From Amaranthus tricolor (taxonomy: Eukaryota; Streptophyta; Magnoliopsida; Caryophyllales; Amaranthaceae): a DNA stretch of 64,000 bases. The translations under genes and the position numbers were made by a program. The stretch covers positions 1,490,501 through 1,554,500 of the forward strand of contig NC_080063.1 in the NCBI RefSeq assembly GCF_026212465.1, given 5' to 3'. This document shows positions 56,201 to 64,000 of the stretch, piece after piece (within the stretch, counting starts at the first letter, position 1; the number at the start of each line of letters is the position of its first letter). Under the pieces are notes generated by a model. That model was not told the DNA's origin and ran no database searches. It worked only from the letters and a program-made list of their open reading frames with translations.

Positions 56201-58722
56201 TCTTTATCTGTATCATGTTCAGCTATTTTTCTAAAAATTCTTTGAGCAAATAATTTTGGTAGTCCTGATATAAATTTTTCTTTCCAAAAACTTTGATTGC
56301 AATCTTGTCTTTGTAAAACATAACTAAAGAAGGTATCTTTATACCATCTATAGTCACTTAATGTTGGGCAACGTAAATTTTGTAAAATCGTTTCTCCAGA
56401 AGAAAGAGTTTGAGTAGGGTTACCGACAAAATGAAAGGCAATAACTATGATTAAGAAATCACAGCAGTCAGATTTTTGAAATACATTTCCTTGATCATCC
56501 ATGATGTCAGTAACGTGATTCAAAATTTCTAATCTGTCTTGTAAAGTGAGAAGATTATCCCACCAGTTTTTTAATTGCCCAGTAAAACCTGATATAATAA
56601 AACCAAAAATTATTTGTTCATCCAAAGGTTTTGCCTTGTAAGCTACAATAGCCATTCCCATATTTTGAAGAGTATTAAGAATTTCATAATCAGATTTTCC
56701 ATCTATGTTCCATTCATGGATCATATCTGGGGAAAAGGATTTGGAGGTAAATGTAGACCTTTCTTCATATTGAAGATCAACAGGAGTAGGCCTAGGATAA
56801 TAGTTTTTTGTAGGGATATTCTTCCAAGATGATCGTATTTTATTAATTTGATGAGGATCATTATCAGATTCTTGAAATTGCTTTGCAACTTTTGAAATGA
56901 TTAAAGACTCAGAATTTTCTTCATCAGAAGATATCTCTGAACTTTGATATTTACTCAAAACCTTAATATGACTTGGACTATCTGCTAATTTTTGTAAAGA
57001 TTTTTGAATTTTATCTAACACTGCAGAATTAGAGTTAGAAGAAGTAAAACCATTTTTTGGAAACATTTGAGTCATAGGTATAGTTAATCCTGGTGGTTTG
57101 AAATGCGGTGCAGAAACCTTATTAGATCCTAATGATGCAATCGTATTAGGGGCTATGGATCTAGAGGTTTCTTTTTGTAAATTATCAACCTTATTTGAAA
57201 GTTGATCTACTTGTGTAGCAACGGTATGAAGGATTTGATTTGTAAAATTATTTTGATGATAAATTTTAATGATGTCTTCTACATTTGGAGTTTTATCTGT
57301 TTGATCTACTCTTCCTTCTTTAAAAGGACTAGCCTTTATTTCACGGTCATAATAGGGAAAAGTAATATTTTGTAATGGTGGATGAACTGAACTAATTGTT
57401 TGTCCATCCTTCAAAACCCAATTTTTTTGAAGTTTGGTTTGTACAAATATGTGATTTTGAGAATATGGATTAGCAATACCTTGTTTTTCACAAAACAATA
57501 AAAACCATGTAAAAAACGGGATATTAATTTGAATAGTATTCATATCTTTATACCATACATCTCTTATTGAGTCTTTAAAGGAGCGAGAAAAAGATCTAAA
57601 CCAATCTCGATGTTCAGCATTGTGAGAGGAATTAAATTCATCTCTTAGATAGTTTTTATCTATTTCAAAATCTTTAGTAATTGTATTGATAGAGTCAAAA
57701 TTTTGCATATCAGACATTGTGGGAGATGCAGGTCTAGATGAAGAGATTTGAGAAGTTTGAGAAGCATTTGCTTCATATTCAGGAATAGGAGATTTATATC
57801 TGACTTTGATTGGTTCAGAAATGACTGAAGTTGTTTTTTGAGGAAAAGAAAAAGATCTTCGTGGATAGTTGGAAGAAGAAGTACAAGGAGAACTAGATAA
57901 TTCTCTCATAGACCCAAACCTTATAAGAACTTTATTTTCGTCTTCCTCAATGCATTCTATTTCTTGTCTTATGTTTCTAGGAGGCATTGGATTTGAGAAT
58001 TGAAATGTCTCAGGAATAGAAATTTGATCCCATCTCAAGGTTTTTGCTGTAGAAACTATTGATTTAGTATTCTCAGCATGAACCTCTATAAAAATAGTTT
58101 CTTCTTTTGAAGAAGCCTCATGTATGAATTTTGGATTAACTGTGGAATTCATTAATCTAAAATAAACACGGAAAACAATTGCAAAATTTCTAGCAAACTC
58201 TTTAAATTTATTATTTAAAATTTGAATATCTAAAATTAATGAAGATAAGATTAATGGGTCTTGAAGATCTACTGTAAAGTTTGGAAAACAATTGAAATAT
58301 ATTGGGCCATTACAGATATTAGTTTGAATCATAGCCAAAACAGAATCTTTATAATTATTAAGTCGATCGTCTCTGAGAGCTAGGAAAATTGGACAATCAA
58401 CTCCTTTATGAACTAATGGTTTTATTCCTATTTGAACAAGGCCAAAATGAATGAATCTAAATCTGTGTTTGAGATAAGCTTTAATGCTGGATTCTGAAAG
58501 TAAATGCATAGTTTCAGATTCTTTTTGAATGCTTCTAGTCTCTTCATGAGTTTTGATGCTAAATGCAGTCTTAAAATCAGTAATGCCTATATGATAAATT
58601 TTTGTAAGATTTTCTTTTGGAATTTCCCAATTTGAAAAGTTCTTTTCTATATGAACTTCACTACTTTGAATTATATTATTAGGTGATCCTAAACTAATAG
58701 CTTTCCTTAACCAGTTTGCCAT
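53182..58722 (-). CDS. Endogenous caulimovirid ORF1 polyprotein (MP-CP-AP-RT-RH), intact
   Basis: This is a 1,846-aa viral polyprotein. I chose the ATG at 58720-58722 because the open frame extends only 27 more codons upstream, to a stop at 58804-58806, with no other ATG. Domains in order: a 30K-type movement protein at about residues 25-235 (GLVQIGIKPL, CPIFLALRDDR, ANGP-like NGPIYFNCFPNF); a coat-protein region at about 400-970 with GQLKNWWDN near 715 and a C-C-H-C zinc knuckle (C948, C951, H956, C961); an aspartic protease (DSGAD, D1205, with IILGTPFL near 1270); a reverse transcriptase at about 1400-1615 (D1494, and YIDD with D1557 and D1558); and RNase H at about 1696-1825 (D1704, E1745, D1770, D1817). 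In this family these parts move the virus between cells, package it, process the polyprotein and reverse-transcribe the pregenomic RNA. There are no stops or frameshifts, which is unusual for an endogenous copy. ORF2 overlaps its 3' end. Genus placement (florendovirus- or petuvirus-related) is inferred. Confidence 0.93.
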   Translation of the reverse strand: MANWLRKAISLGSPNNIIQSSEVHIEKNFSNWEIPKENLTKIYHIGITDFKTAFSIKTHEETRSIQKESETMHLLSESSIKAYLKHRFRFIHFGLVQIGIKPLVHKGVDCPIFLALRDDRLNNYKDSVLAMIQTNICNGPIYFNCFPNFTVDLQDPLILSSLILDIQILNNKFKEFARNFAIVFRVYFRLMNSTVNPKFIHEASSKEETIFIEVHAENTKSIVSTAKTLRWDQISIPETFQFSNPMPPRNIRQEIECIEEDENKVLIRFGSMRELSSSPCTSSSNYPRRSFSFPQKTTSVISEPIKVRYKSPIPEYEANASQTSQISSSRPASPTMSDMQNFDSINTITKDFEIDKNYLRDEFNSSHNAEHRDWFRSFSRSFKDSIRDVWYKDMNTIQINIPFFTWFLLFCEKQGIANPYSQNHIFVQTKLQKNWVLKDGQTISSVHPPLQNITFPYYDREIKASPFKEGRVDQTDKTPNVEDIIKIYHQNNFTNQILHTVATQVDQLSNKVDNLQKETSRSIAPNTIASLGSNKVSAPHFKPPGLTIPMTQMFPKNGFTSSNSNSAVLDKIQKSLQKLADSPSHIKVLSKYQSSEISSDEENSESLIISKVAKQFQESDNDPHQINKIRSSWKNIPTKNYYPRPTPVDLQYEERSTFTSKSFSPDMIHEWNIDGKSDYEILNTLQNMGMAIVAYKAKPLDEQIIFGFIISGFTGQLKNWWDNLLTLQDRLEILNHVTDIMDDQGNVFQKSDCCDFLIIVIAFHFVGNPTQTLSSGETILQNLRCPTLSDYRWYKDTFFSYVLQRQDCNQSFWKEKFISGLPKLFAQRIFRKIAEHDTDKEQALNNTTYGGLFAFIKKEGLSLCEELKLQAKYTSEKKQSRKEIGCFCEAFGMEAIRAPSTKKKIKKQFSKFSKDKNKNSYPSYYRKKRGKKNFGNFRKSNKAFKIFCYSCGKPGHKANACTTKKKIQELFINDSELGDKISKILLQTPESTSSSSSEKEDDEILQINDQTSDSESSISSSPIKCINVLTDKEKNVEFLFDLVDKIQDKEIKRETLLKLKTMVLGETSTSKNKESIPIPQIEPFNISKLLEKYSSKEMTSKLIPIKNQTLSVKDLQLEINKIKEDIISIKNSLKHLEIKDFELETKLSILENPIYKENLSLGKEKVNGDDDDFITVINKINFQKWYAPVTFQIGDFQKTYIALIDSGADQNCLREGLVPTKFYEKTKTRLYSANSSPMDIKYKISKGKIINENYSFTNTFIIINDIKEEIILGTPFLTQIYPFWVDDKGVHTKILGKQLSFPFLSPMLQKDINLLQNSSVIQSINLIKQKEFQISSLKEEISFQRIEEQLQQSKLQQKIFNLENIFKSKVCADIPNAFWDRKRHIVTLPYEKDFSEKNIPTKARPIQMNSEHLEFCKKEIQTLLDKKLITPSKSPWSCAAFYVMNAAEKERGVPRLVINYKPLNKVLQWIRYPIPNKRDLINRLYKAKIFSKFDMKSGFWQIQIAKEDRYKTAFTVPFGHYEWNVMPFGLKNAPSEFQHIMNDIFNQFSSFIIVYIDDVLIFSHDIDQHFKHLHIFLNTVEKNGLVVSATKMKLFQTKIRFLGHDIYKGTIKPITRSLEFAEKFPNEIKDKTQLQRFLGCLNYISDFFPKLRQICMPLFQRLQKNPPPWSEIHTKTIIELKQKIKSLPCLGIPDPSAFMIVETDASEIGYGGILKQRIDTKEQLVRFHSGLWLGPQKNYSTIKKEILSIVLCVSKFQDDLYNKKFLIRIDCKSAKEVLEKDVKNIVSKQIFARWQAILSVFDFQIEHIRGESNSLPDFLTREFLQGHHNAKEEESARKTQRVPEFR

Positions 58723-58909
58723 TAATAAATTAAATGTTGCATAAACTAAATATGACTGAATTGAATGGGAACAGTGGGACCACCTAACCGAGAACACCAA
58801 GACTTAAAATGGCTTACCAACAACTTAATTAGGCTGACCAAGCACTTTACCAACACTCAATACAAATGCAATTTAATAAATGCACAATTAATCAATTTAA
58901 TAACTTACT
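58723..58909 (-). other. Viral leader between primer-binding site and ORF1
   Basis: This AT-rich stretch of 187 nt separates the primer-binding site from the ORF1 ATG. The part nearest ORF1 is an in-frame 27-codon open extension that lacks an ATG. No convincing promoter or stem-loop could be assigned by eye. Confidence 0.6.
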
Positions 58910-58922
58910 GGCTCTGATACCA
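58910..58922 (-). promoter_or_regulatory. tRNA-Met primer-binding site for reverse transcription
   Basis: The minus strand reads TGGTATCAGAGCC, the sequence complementary to the 3' end of plant initiator tRNA-Met. It is the standard minus-strand primer site of Caulimoviridae (and of Ty1/copia elements). It lies 187 nt upstream of the ORF1 ATG on the same strand, the expected order for a caulimovirid, and marks the conventional origin of the circular viral map. Confidence 0.9.
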
Positions 58923-58964
58923 ATAGGGAGTACAGGATCGATAGAGAAAATAATTTAATAATTT

Positions 58965-59022
58965 TGTATTTTTAAGAAAATTATTTCGTCTGTAGAATGG
59001 GGAGACCCTTATGCAGAACGAA
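58965..59022 (+). repeat. 58-bp inverted copy of an ORF2 fragment
   Basis: By direct comparison this 58-bp segment is the exact reverse complement of 52661-52718, which codes ORF2 residues about 174-193 (including VEWGDPYAER). It sits just outside the primer-binding site, in the orientation opposite to the virus. It is too short to be functional as a gene. It looks like a templated insertion or an inversion scar. Confidence 0.9.
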
Positions 59023-60952
59023 TGAACAATTAATTTGGATCCTTGTTCATTCTTTAAATAAATGTATTTGAGTTGTTGTTTGAGCTCCTTTAAATAAATT
59101 TTCTTAATTTTAGATATCCTGTATTTATTTAAAAGACTAAAGGATCAATGATTCTAGTCTCTTTTTAAAATTAATGAATTAAAACATTGATCATTGATGC
59201 TAAGACTATTATTGAATTAAAACAAAATTTATGCTTTAGGGAGTACAACAGTAAGTTATTAAACTTTATGCTTCTAGTCTTAGCATCAAAAATAAATTTA
59301 TCCTTTAAATGAATTAATTTAGTTATCCACAATAATACTAAGACTATTATTGAATCTTTATGCTTCTAGTTATCCACAATAAATTTATTGAATTCTGCAA
59401 GAAAGAAATTCAATAAATTTAATTTTTTGTGGATAACTAAATTAATACTAAGACTAGAAATTTAGCATCAATAGTTATCCACAAAATTAATAAATTTTTT
59501 GTGGATAACTAAATTAATACTAAGACTAGAAGCATTTAAACTTTATTGTGGATAATTAATTTAGAATTAAAGCATTATTGTGGATAACTAAATTAATACT
59601 AAGACTAGAAATTAATTTAATTCATTTAGTTATCCACAAAAAATTAAATTTAATAATTTAGTTATCCACAATAATGCTTTAATAATTTAGTTTTAATTTT
59701 GTTATCCACAATTTAGAATTATCCACAATAATGCTTTAATTTTTTATAATAATTTAATTTAGTTATCCACAATAATGCTTTAAATTAAATTATTGTGGAT
59801 AATTAATTTAGAATTAAATTTAATAATAGTTTTATAATAATGCTTTAAATTAAATTATTAATTTAATTTAGTTATCCACAATAATGCAATCAAAATTAAA
59901 TTAATAAAATTTAGTTATTAATTTAATTTAGTTATCCACAATAACTAAATTATTAATTTAATTTAGTTATCCACAATAACTAAATTAATAATTTTTAATT
60001 TAAAGCATTATTGTGGATAACTAAATTTAATAATAGTTTTATAATAATGCTTTAAATTGTGGATAACTAAATTAAATTATTAATTTAGAATTAAAGCATT
60101 ATTGTGGATAACTAAATTTAAATTTAGTTTTAATGCATTATTGTGGATAACAAAAAATTAAATTTAATAATTTAGTTATCCACAATAACTAAATTATTAA
60201 AGCATTTAGTTATCCACAAAAAATTAAATTTATTGAATTTCTTTAGTATTAATTTAGTTATTAAAGCATTATTGTGGATAATTAATTTAAATAAAAATTT
60301 AATTTTTTGTGGATAACTAAATTTAATTTTGTGGATAACTAAATAAATGAATTAATTTAATAACTCTCCTTTAGTTATCCACAATTAAAGCATTATTGTG
60401 GATAACTATTAGTTATTAAACTTTATTGTGGATAACTAAATAAATTCAATAAATTATTGTGGATAAATTTAATTTTGTGGATAACTATTAGTTATCCACA
60501 ATAATGCTTTATTTAACTAGAAGCATAAATTTAATTTTTTGTGGATAACTAAATTTAATTTTGTGGATAACAATTCAATAAATTTATTGTGGATAACTAA
60601 ATTTAATAACTTTAGTTTATTTAATTTTTTATCTAAAAGCATTATTGTGGATAACTAAATTTATGCTTTAATTCATTTAGCAACAAACTAAATTAAACTA
60701 TTTTTGTGGATAACTAAATTTTTTGTGGATAACTAAATAAATGAATTAAAACAACAACAGTAAGTTATTAAACTTTATGCTTCTAGTCTCTTAGCATCAA
60801 AATTTATCCTTGTTGATTCTTGTTGAAGATTAAAATTTATCCACAATAACATTTGAAGATTAAAATTTATCCACAACAACAACATTAATGCATTTGAAGA
60901 TTAAAATTAATAACTAAATGTATTTAATCAAAATTTATCCTTGTTGATTCTT
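59023..60952. repeat. AT-rich scrambled mosaic with about 39 TTATCCACA motifs
   Basis: No gene is visible in these 1.9 kb. The sequence is built from a small vocabulary reused in varying order and on both strands: TTATCCACAA or its complement TTGTGGATAA (about 39 occurrences by hand count from 59332 to about 60885), AATAATGCTTTAA or its complement, ACTAAGACTAGAAGCAT, CAGTAAGTTATTAAA, and TTGAAGATTAAAATTTATC. Many neighbouring copies are inverted, so hairpins are likely. Satellite words also occur: AAGAATGAACAAGGAT inverted at 59039-59054, AAGGATCAATGAT at 59140-59152, and ATCAATGATCAATG inverted at 59185-59198. The stretch lies where the viral intergenic region would be expected, between two viral copies. 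It could be a rearranged viral intergenic region, a repair-derived filler or an assembly artefact. Confidence 0.8.
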
Positions 60953-63900
60953 TTAAAAATTAAACAACAACAAACTAGTCTCTTCAAGGATCAATGTGTC
61001 TAAAATTAATTTTTTATCTAAAAGAGTTTGAATTTCTTTCTTGCAGAATTCAAGATGCTCAGAATTCATTTGGATGGGTCTAGCTTTTGTAGGAATATTT
61101 TTTTCAGAGAAATCTTTTTCATATGGCAATGTGACAATATGCCTTTTTCTATCCCAAAAGGCATTTGGAATATCAGCACAAACTTTTGATTTAAAAATAT
61201 TTTCTAAATTAAAAATTTTTTGTTGCAATTTTGATTGTTGTAATTGTTCTTCAATCCTTTGAAAAGAAATTTCTTCTTTTAAAGAAGAAATTTGAAATTC
61301 TTTTTGTTTTATTAAATTTATACTTTGTATTACTGAAGAATTTTGTAATAAATTAATATCTTTTTGTAACATGGGACTTAAAAAAGGAAATGATAATTGT
61401 TTCCCTAAAATTTTTGTATGAACACCTTTGTCATCAACCCAAAAAGGATAAATTTGTGTTAAAAAGGGAGTGCCTAATATTATTTCTTCCTTAATATCAT
61501 TAATAATAATGAAAGTATTAGTAAAACTATAATTTTCATTTATGATCTTTCCTTTTGAAATTTTATATTTAATATCCATGGGTGAACTATTTGCACTATA
61601 TAACCGAGTTTTTGTTTTTTCATAAAATTTAGTTGGGACTAATCCTTCCCTTAAGCAATTTTGATCCGCTCCACTATCAATTAAAGCAATATAGGTTTTT
61701 TGAAAATCTCCAATTTGAAAAGTAACTGGTGCATACCATTTTTGAAAATTAATTTTATTAATAACAGTGATAAAATCATCATCATCCCCATTAACTTTCT
61801 CTTTTCCCAAAGAAAGATTTTCTTTATAGATGGGGTTTTCTAAAATAGATAATTTTGTTTCAAGTTCGAAATCTTTGATTTCTAAATGCTTTAAACTATT
61901 TTTGATAGAAATGATGTCTTCTTTGATTTTATTTATTTCAAGTTGAAGATCTTTGACCGAAAGAGTTTGATTCTTAATAGGAATTAATTTAGAAGTCATT
62001 TCTTTGGAAGAGTATTTTTCTAATAATTTTGAAATATTGAAAGGTTCAATTTGAGGAATTGGAATACTTTCTTTGTTTTTAGAGGTAGAGGTTTCACCCA
62101 AAACCATAGTTTTGAGTTTCAAAAGGGTTTCTCTTTTGATCTCTTTATCTTGGATTTTGTCAACGAGATCAAAAAGAAATTCCACATTTTTCTCTTTATC
62201 TGTTAAAACATTAATGCATTTGATAGGAGAGGAAGAAATCGAAGATTCAGAATCAGAAGTTTGATCATTAATTTGTAAAATTTCGTCATCTTCCTTTTCT
62301 GAAGAAGAAGAAGAAGTAGACTCAGGGGTTTGTAATAATATTTTGGATATTTTATCTCCTAGCTCAGAGTCGTTAATAAATAATTCTTGAATCTTTTTCT
62401 TTGTGGTACAAGCATTTGCTTTATGTCCAGGTTTTCCACACGAATAACAAAAGATTTTGAAAGCTTTGTTTGATTTTCGGAAATTTCCGAAATTTTTCTT
62501 TCCTCGTTTCTTTCGATAATAAGAAGGATAAGAATTTTTATTTTTATCTTTTGAAAATTTAGAAAATTGTTTTTTAATTTTCTTTTTTGTAGAGGGAGCT
62601 CTAATAGCTTCCATACCAAATGCTTCACAGAAACATCCAATTTCTTTCCTAGATTGTTTCTTTTCAGAGGTATATTTGGCTTGGAGTTTGAGTTCTTCAC
62701 ATAAAGAAAGACCTTCCTTTTTAATGAAAGCGAAAAGTCCTCCATAAGTAGTATTATTAAGAGCTTGTTCTTTATCTGTATCATGTTCAGCTATTTTTCT
62801 AAAAATTCTTTGAGCAAATAATTTTGGTAGTCCTGATATAAATTTTTCTTTCCAAAAACTTTGATTGCAATCTTGTCTTTGTAAAACATAACTAAAGAAG
62901 GTATCTTTATACCATCTATAGTCACTTAATGTTGGGCAACGTAAATTTTGTAAAATCGTTTCTCCAGAAGAAAGAGTTTGAGTAGGGTTACCGACAAAAT
63001 GAAAGGCAATAACTATGATTAAGAAATCACAGCAGTCAGATTTTTGAAATACATTTCCTTGATCATCCATGATGTCAGTAACGTGATTCAAAATTTCTAA
63101 TCTGTCTTGTAAAGTGAGAAGATTATCCCACCAGTTTTTTAATTGCCCAGTAAAACCTGATATAATAAAACCAAAAATTATTTGTTCATCCAAAGGTTTT
63201 GCCTTGTAAGCTACAATAGCCATTCCCATATTTTGAAGAGTATTAAGAATTTCATAATCAGATTTTCCATCTATGTTCCATTCATGGATCATATCTGGGG
63301 AAAAGGATTTGGAGGTAAATGTAGACCTTTCTTCATATTGAAGATCAACAGGAGTAGGCCTAGGATAATAGTTTTTTGTAGGGATATTCTTCCAAGATGA
63401 TCGTATTTTATTAATTTGATGAGGATCATTATCAGATTCTTGAAATTGCTTTGCAACTTTTGAAATGATTAAAGACTCAGAATTTTCTTCATCAGAAGAT
63501 ATCTCTGAACTTTGATATTTACTCAAAACCTTAATATGACTTGGACTATCTGCTAATTTTTGTAAAGATTTTTGAATTTTATCTAACACTGCAGAATTAG
63601 AGTTAGAAGAAGTAAAACCATTTTTTGGAAACATTTGAGTCATAGGTATAGTTAATCCTGGTGGTTTGAAATGCGGTGCAGAAACCTTATTAGATCCTAA
63701 TGATGCAATCGTATTAGGGGCTATGGATCTAGAGGTTTCTTTTTGTAAATTATCAACCTTATTTGAAAGTTGATCTACTTGTGTAGCAACGGTATGAAGG
63801 ATTTGATTTGTAAAATTATTTTGATGATAAATTTTAATGATGTCTTCTACATTTGGAGTTTTATCTGTTTGATCTACTCTTCCTTCTTTAAAAGGACTAG

Positions 63901-64000
63901 CCTTTATTTCACGGTCATAATAGGGAAAAGTAATATTTTGTAATGGTGGATGAACTGAACTAATTGTTTGTCCATCCTTCAAAACCCAATTTTTTTGAAG
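60953..64000 (-). pseudogene. Second caulimovirid ORF1 copy, truncated in RT, runs off window
   Basis: This copy matches copy 1 at a constant offset of 6,568 bp from 61005 to the window end (copy 1: 54437-57432). I see no difference in the translated sequence. The frame is open to position 64000, so its 5' part lies outside the window. It covers copy 1 residues about 431-1429: most of the coat region, the zinc knuckle, the aspartic protease with DSGAD, and the first part of the reverse transcriptase. At 61005 it breaks within RT, just after the LLDKKLI segment and before the catalytic aspartates. It then gains a 16-residue tail from the mosaic and stops at 60953. RT and RNase H are therefore absent. 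The near identity to copy 1 implies a recent duplication, a tandem viral insertion or an assembly duplication. Confidence 0.9.

Noticed and set aside
55791..56216. 141-codon minus-strand frame, and its copy at 62359-62784
   Set aside because: It is an alternative frame of the lysine-rich coat-protein region of ORF1. Codon composition explains its length.
58723..58800. Upstream start for ORF1 at 58800
   Set aside because: The codon at 58798-58800 is TTG, with an in-frame stop at 58804-58806. The first ATG is at 58720-58722.
58910..58922. Ty1/copia LTR retrotransposon, because of the tRNA-Met primer site
   Set aside because: No long terminal repeats or integrase are seen, and the RT-RNase H order with a 30K movement protein and a zinc-knuckle coat protein fits Caulimoviridae.
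59332..60890. Bacterial or plasmid replication origin, from the many DnaA-box-like TTATCCACA motifs
   Set aside because: The surroundings are plant pararetrovirus and satellite. There is no dnaA, dnaN or rep gene, and copies are far denser and more scrambled than in a known oriC. The match to the DnaA box is most likely coincidental.
59023..60952. Viral promoter (TATA box) in the AT-rich mosaic
   Set aside because: Almost any A/T word can be found here, and no candidate stands out by position or by an accompanying element.

Overview
The window looks like nuclear, probably heterochromatic, DNA of a flowering plant. Two things point there. First, about 52.5 kb is one continuous minisatellite. 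Second, the rest is an endogenous plant pararetrovirus (family Caulimoviridae) with a tRNA-Met primer-binding site. Nothing suggests a bacterium: no operons, no rRNA or tRNA, and no ordinary host genes. The species cannot be named from this sequence.

Layout. Positions 1-13159 (domain A) and 13354-52536 (domain B) are tandem copies of a 42-bp monomer, roughly 1,240 copies in all. A 194-bp AT-rich island (13160-13353) separates the two domains. The monomer is itself six diverged copies of a 7-bp word close to ATGAA(C/G)A. Both domains carry higher-order repeats: about 1,596, 1,344 and 1,470 bp in A, and about 2,800, 1,316, 2,380, 2,465, 8,052, 7,550, 1,611, 1,345 and 5,596 bp in B. Because 42 is divisible by 3, one minus-strand frame stays open for long stretches (SFFIVHSSLIIDPC repeated). 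I regard this as an arithmetic by-product, not as genes.

At 52537 the satellite ends abruptly inside a viral gene. From 52537 to 58922 there is a minus-strand caulimovirid copy. It has a primer-binding site (58910-58922), a short leader and an uninterrupted 1,846-aa ORF1 (movement protein, coat protein with zinc knuckle, aspartic protease, reverse transcriptase, RNase H). A second, +1-frame ORF2 overlaps ORF1 by 56 nt, but its 3' end is lost and replaced by satellite. The two-ORF layout suggests a florendovirus- or petuvirus-related element (inference).

Upstream of the primer-binding site, 58923-61004 is a very AT-rich mosaic. It holds a 58-bp inverted fragment of ORF2, short satellite words in both orientations, and about 39 copies of TTATCCACA on both strands. 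From 61005 to the window end lies a second minus-strand copy of ORF1. It looks identical to copy 1 at a constant offset of 6,568 bp, is cut off inside the reverse-transcriptase domain, and runs out of the window at its 5' side.

How the parts relate. ORF1 copy 1 encodes the movement, capsid, processing and replication functions of the virus, with all catalytic residues visible. The locus is nevertheless rearranged: ORF2 is truncated, the intergenic region is replaced by the mosaic, and copy 2 is broken. The satellite, the island at 13.2 kb and the mosaic share short words. That suggests a common history of template switching or microhomology-driven repair, or else an assembly problem. I see no complete novel enzymatic system. 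The most unusual structures are the scrambled TTATCCACA mosaic and the nested satellite architecture fused to a viral gene.
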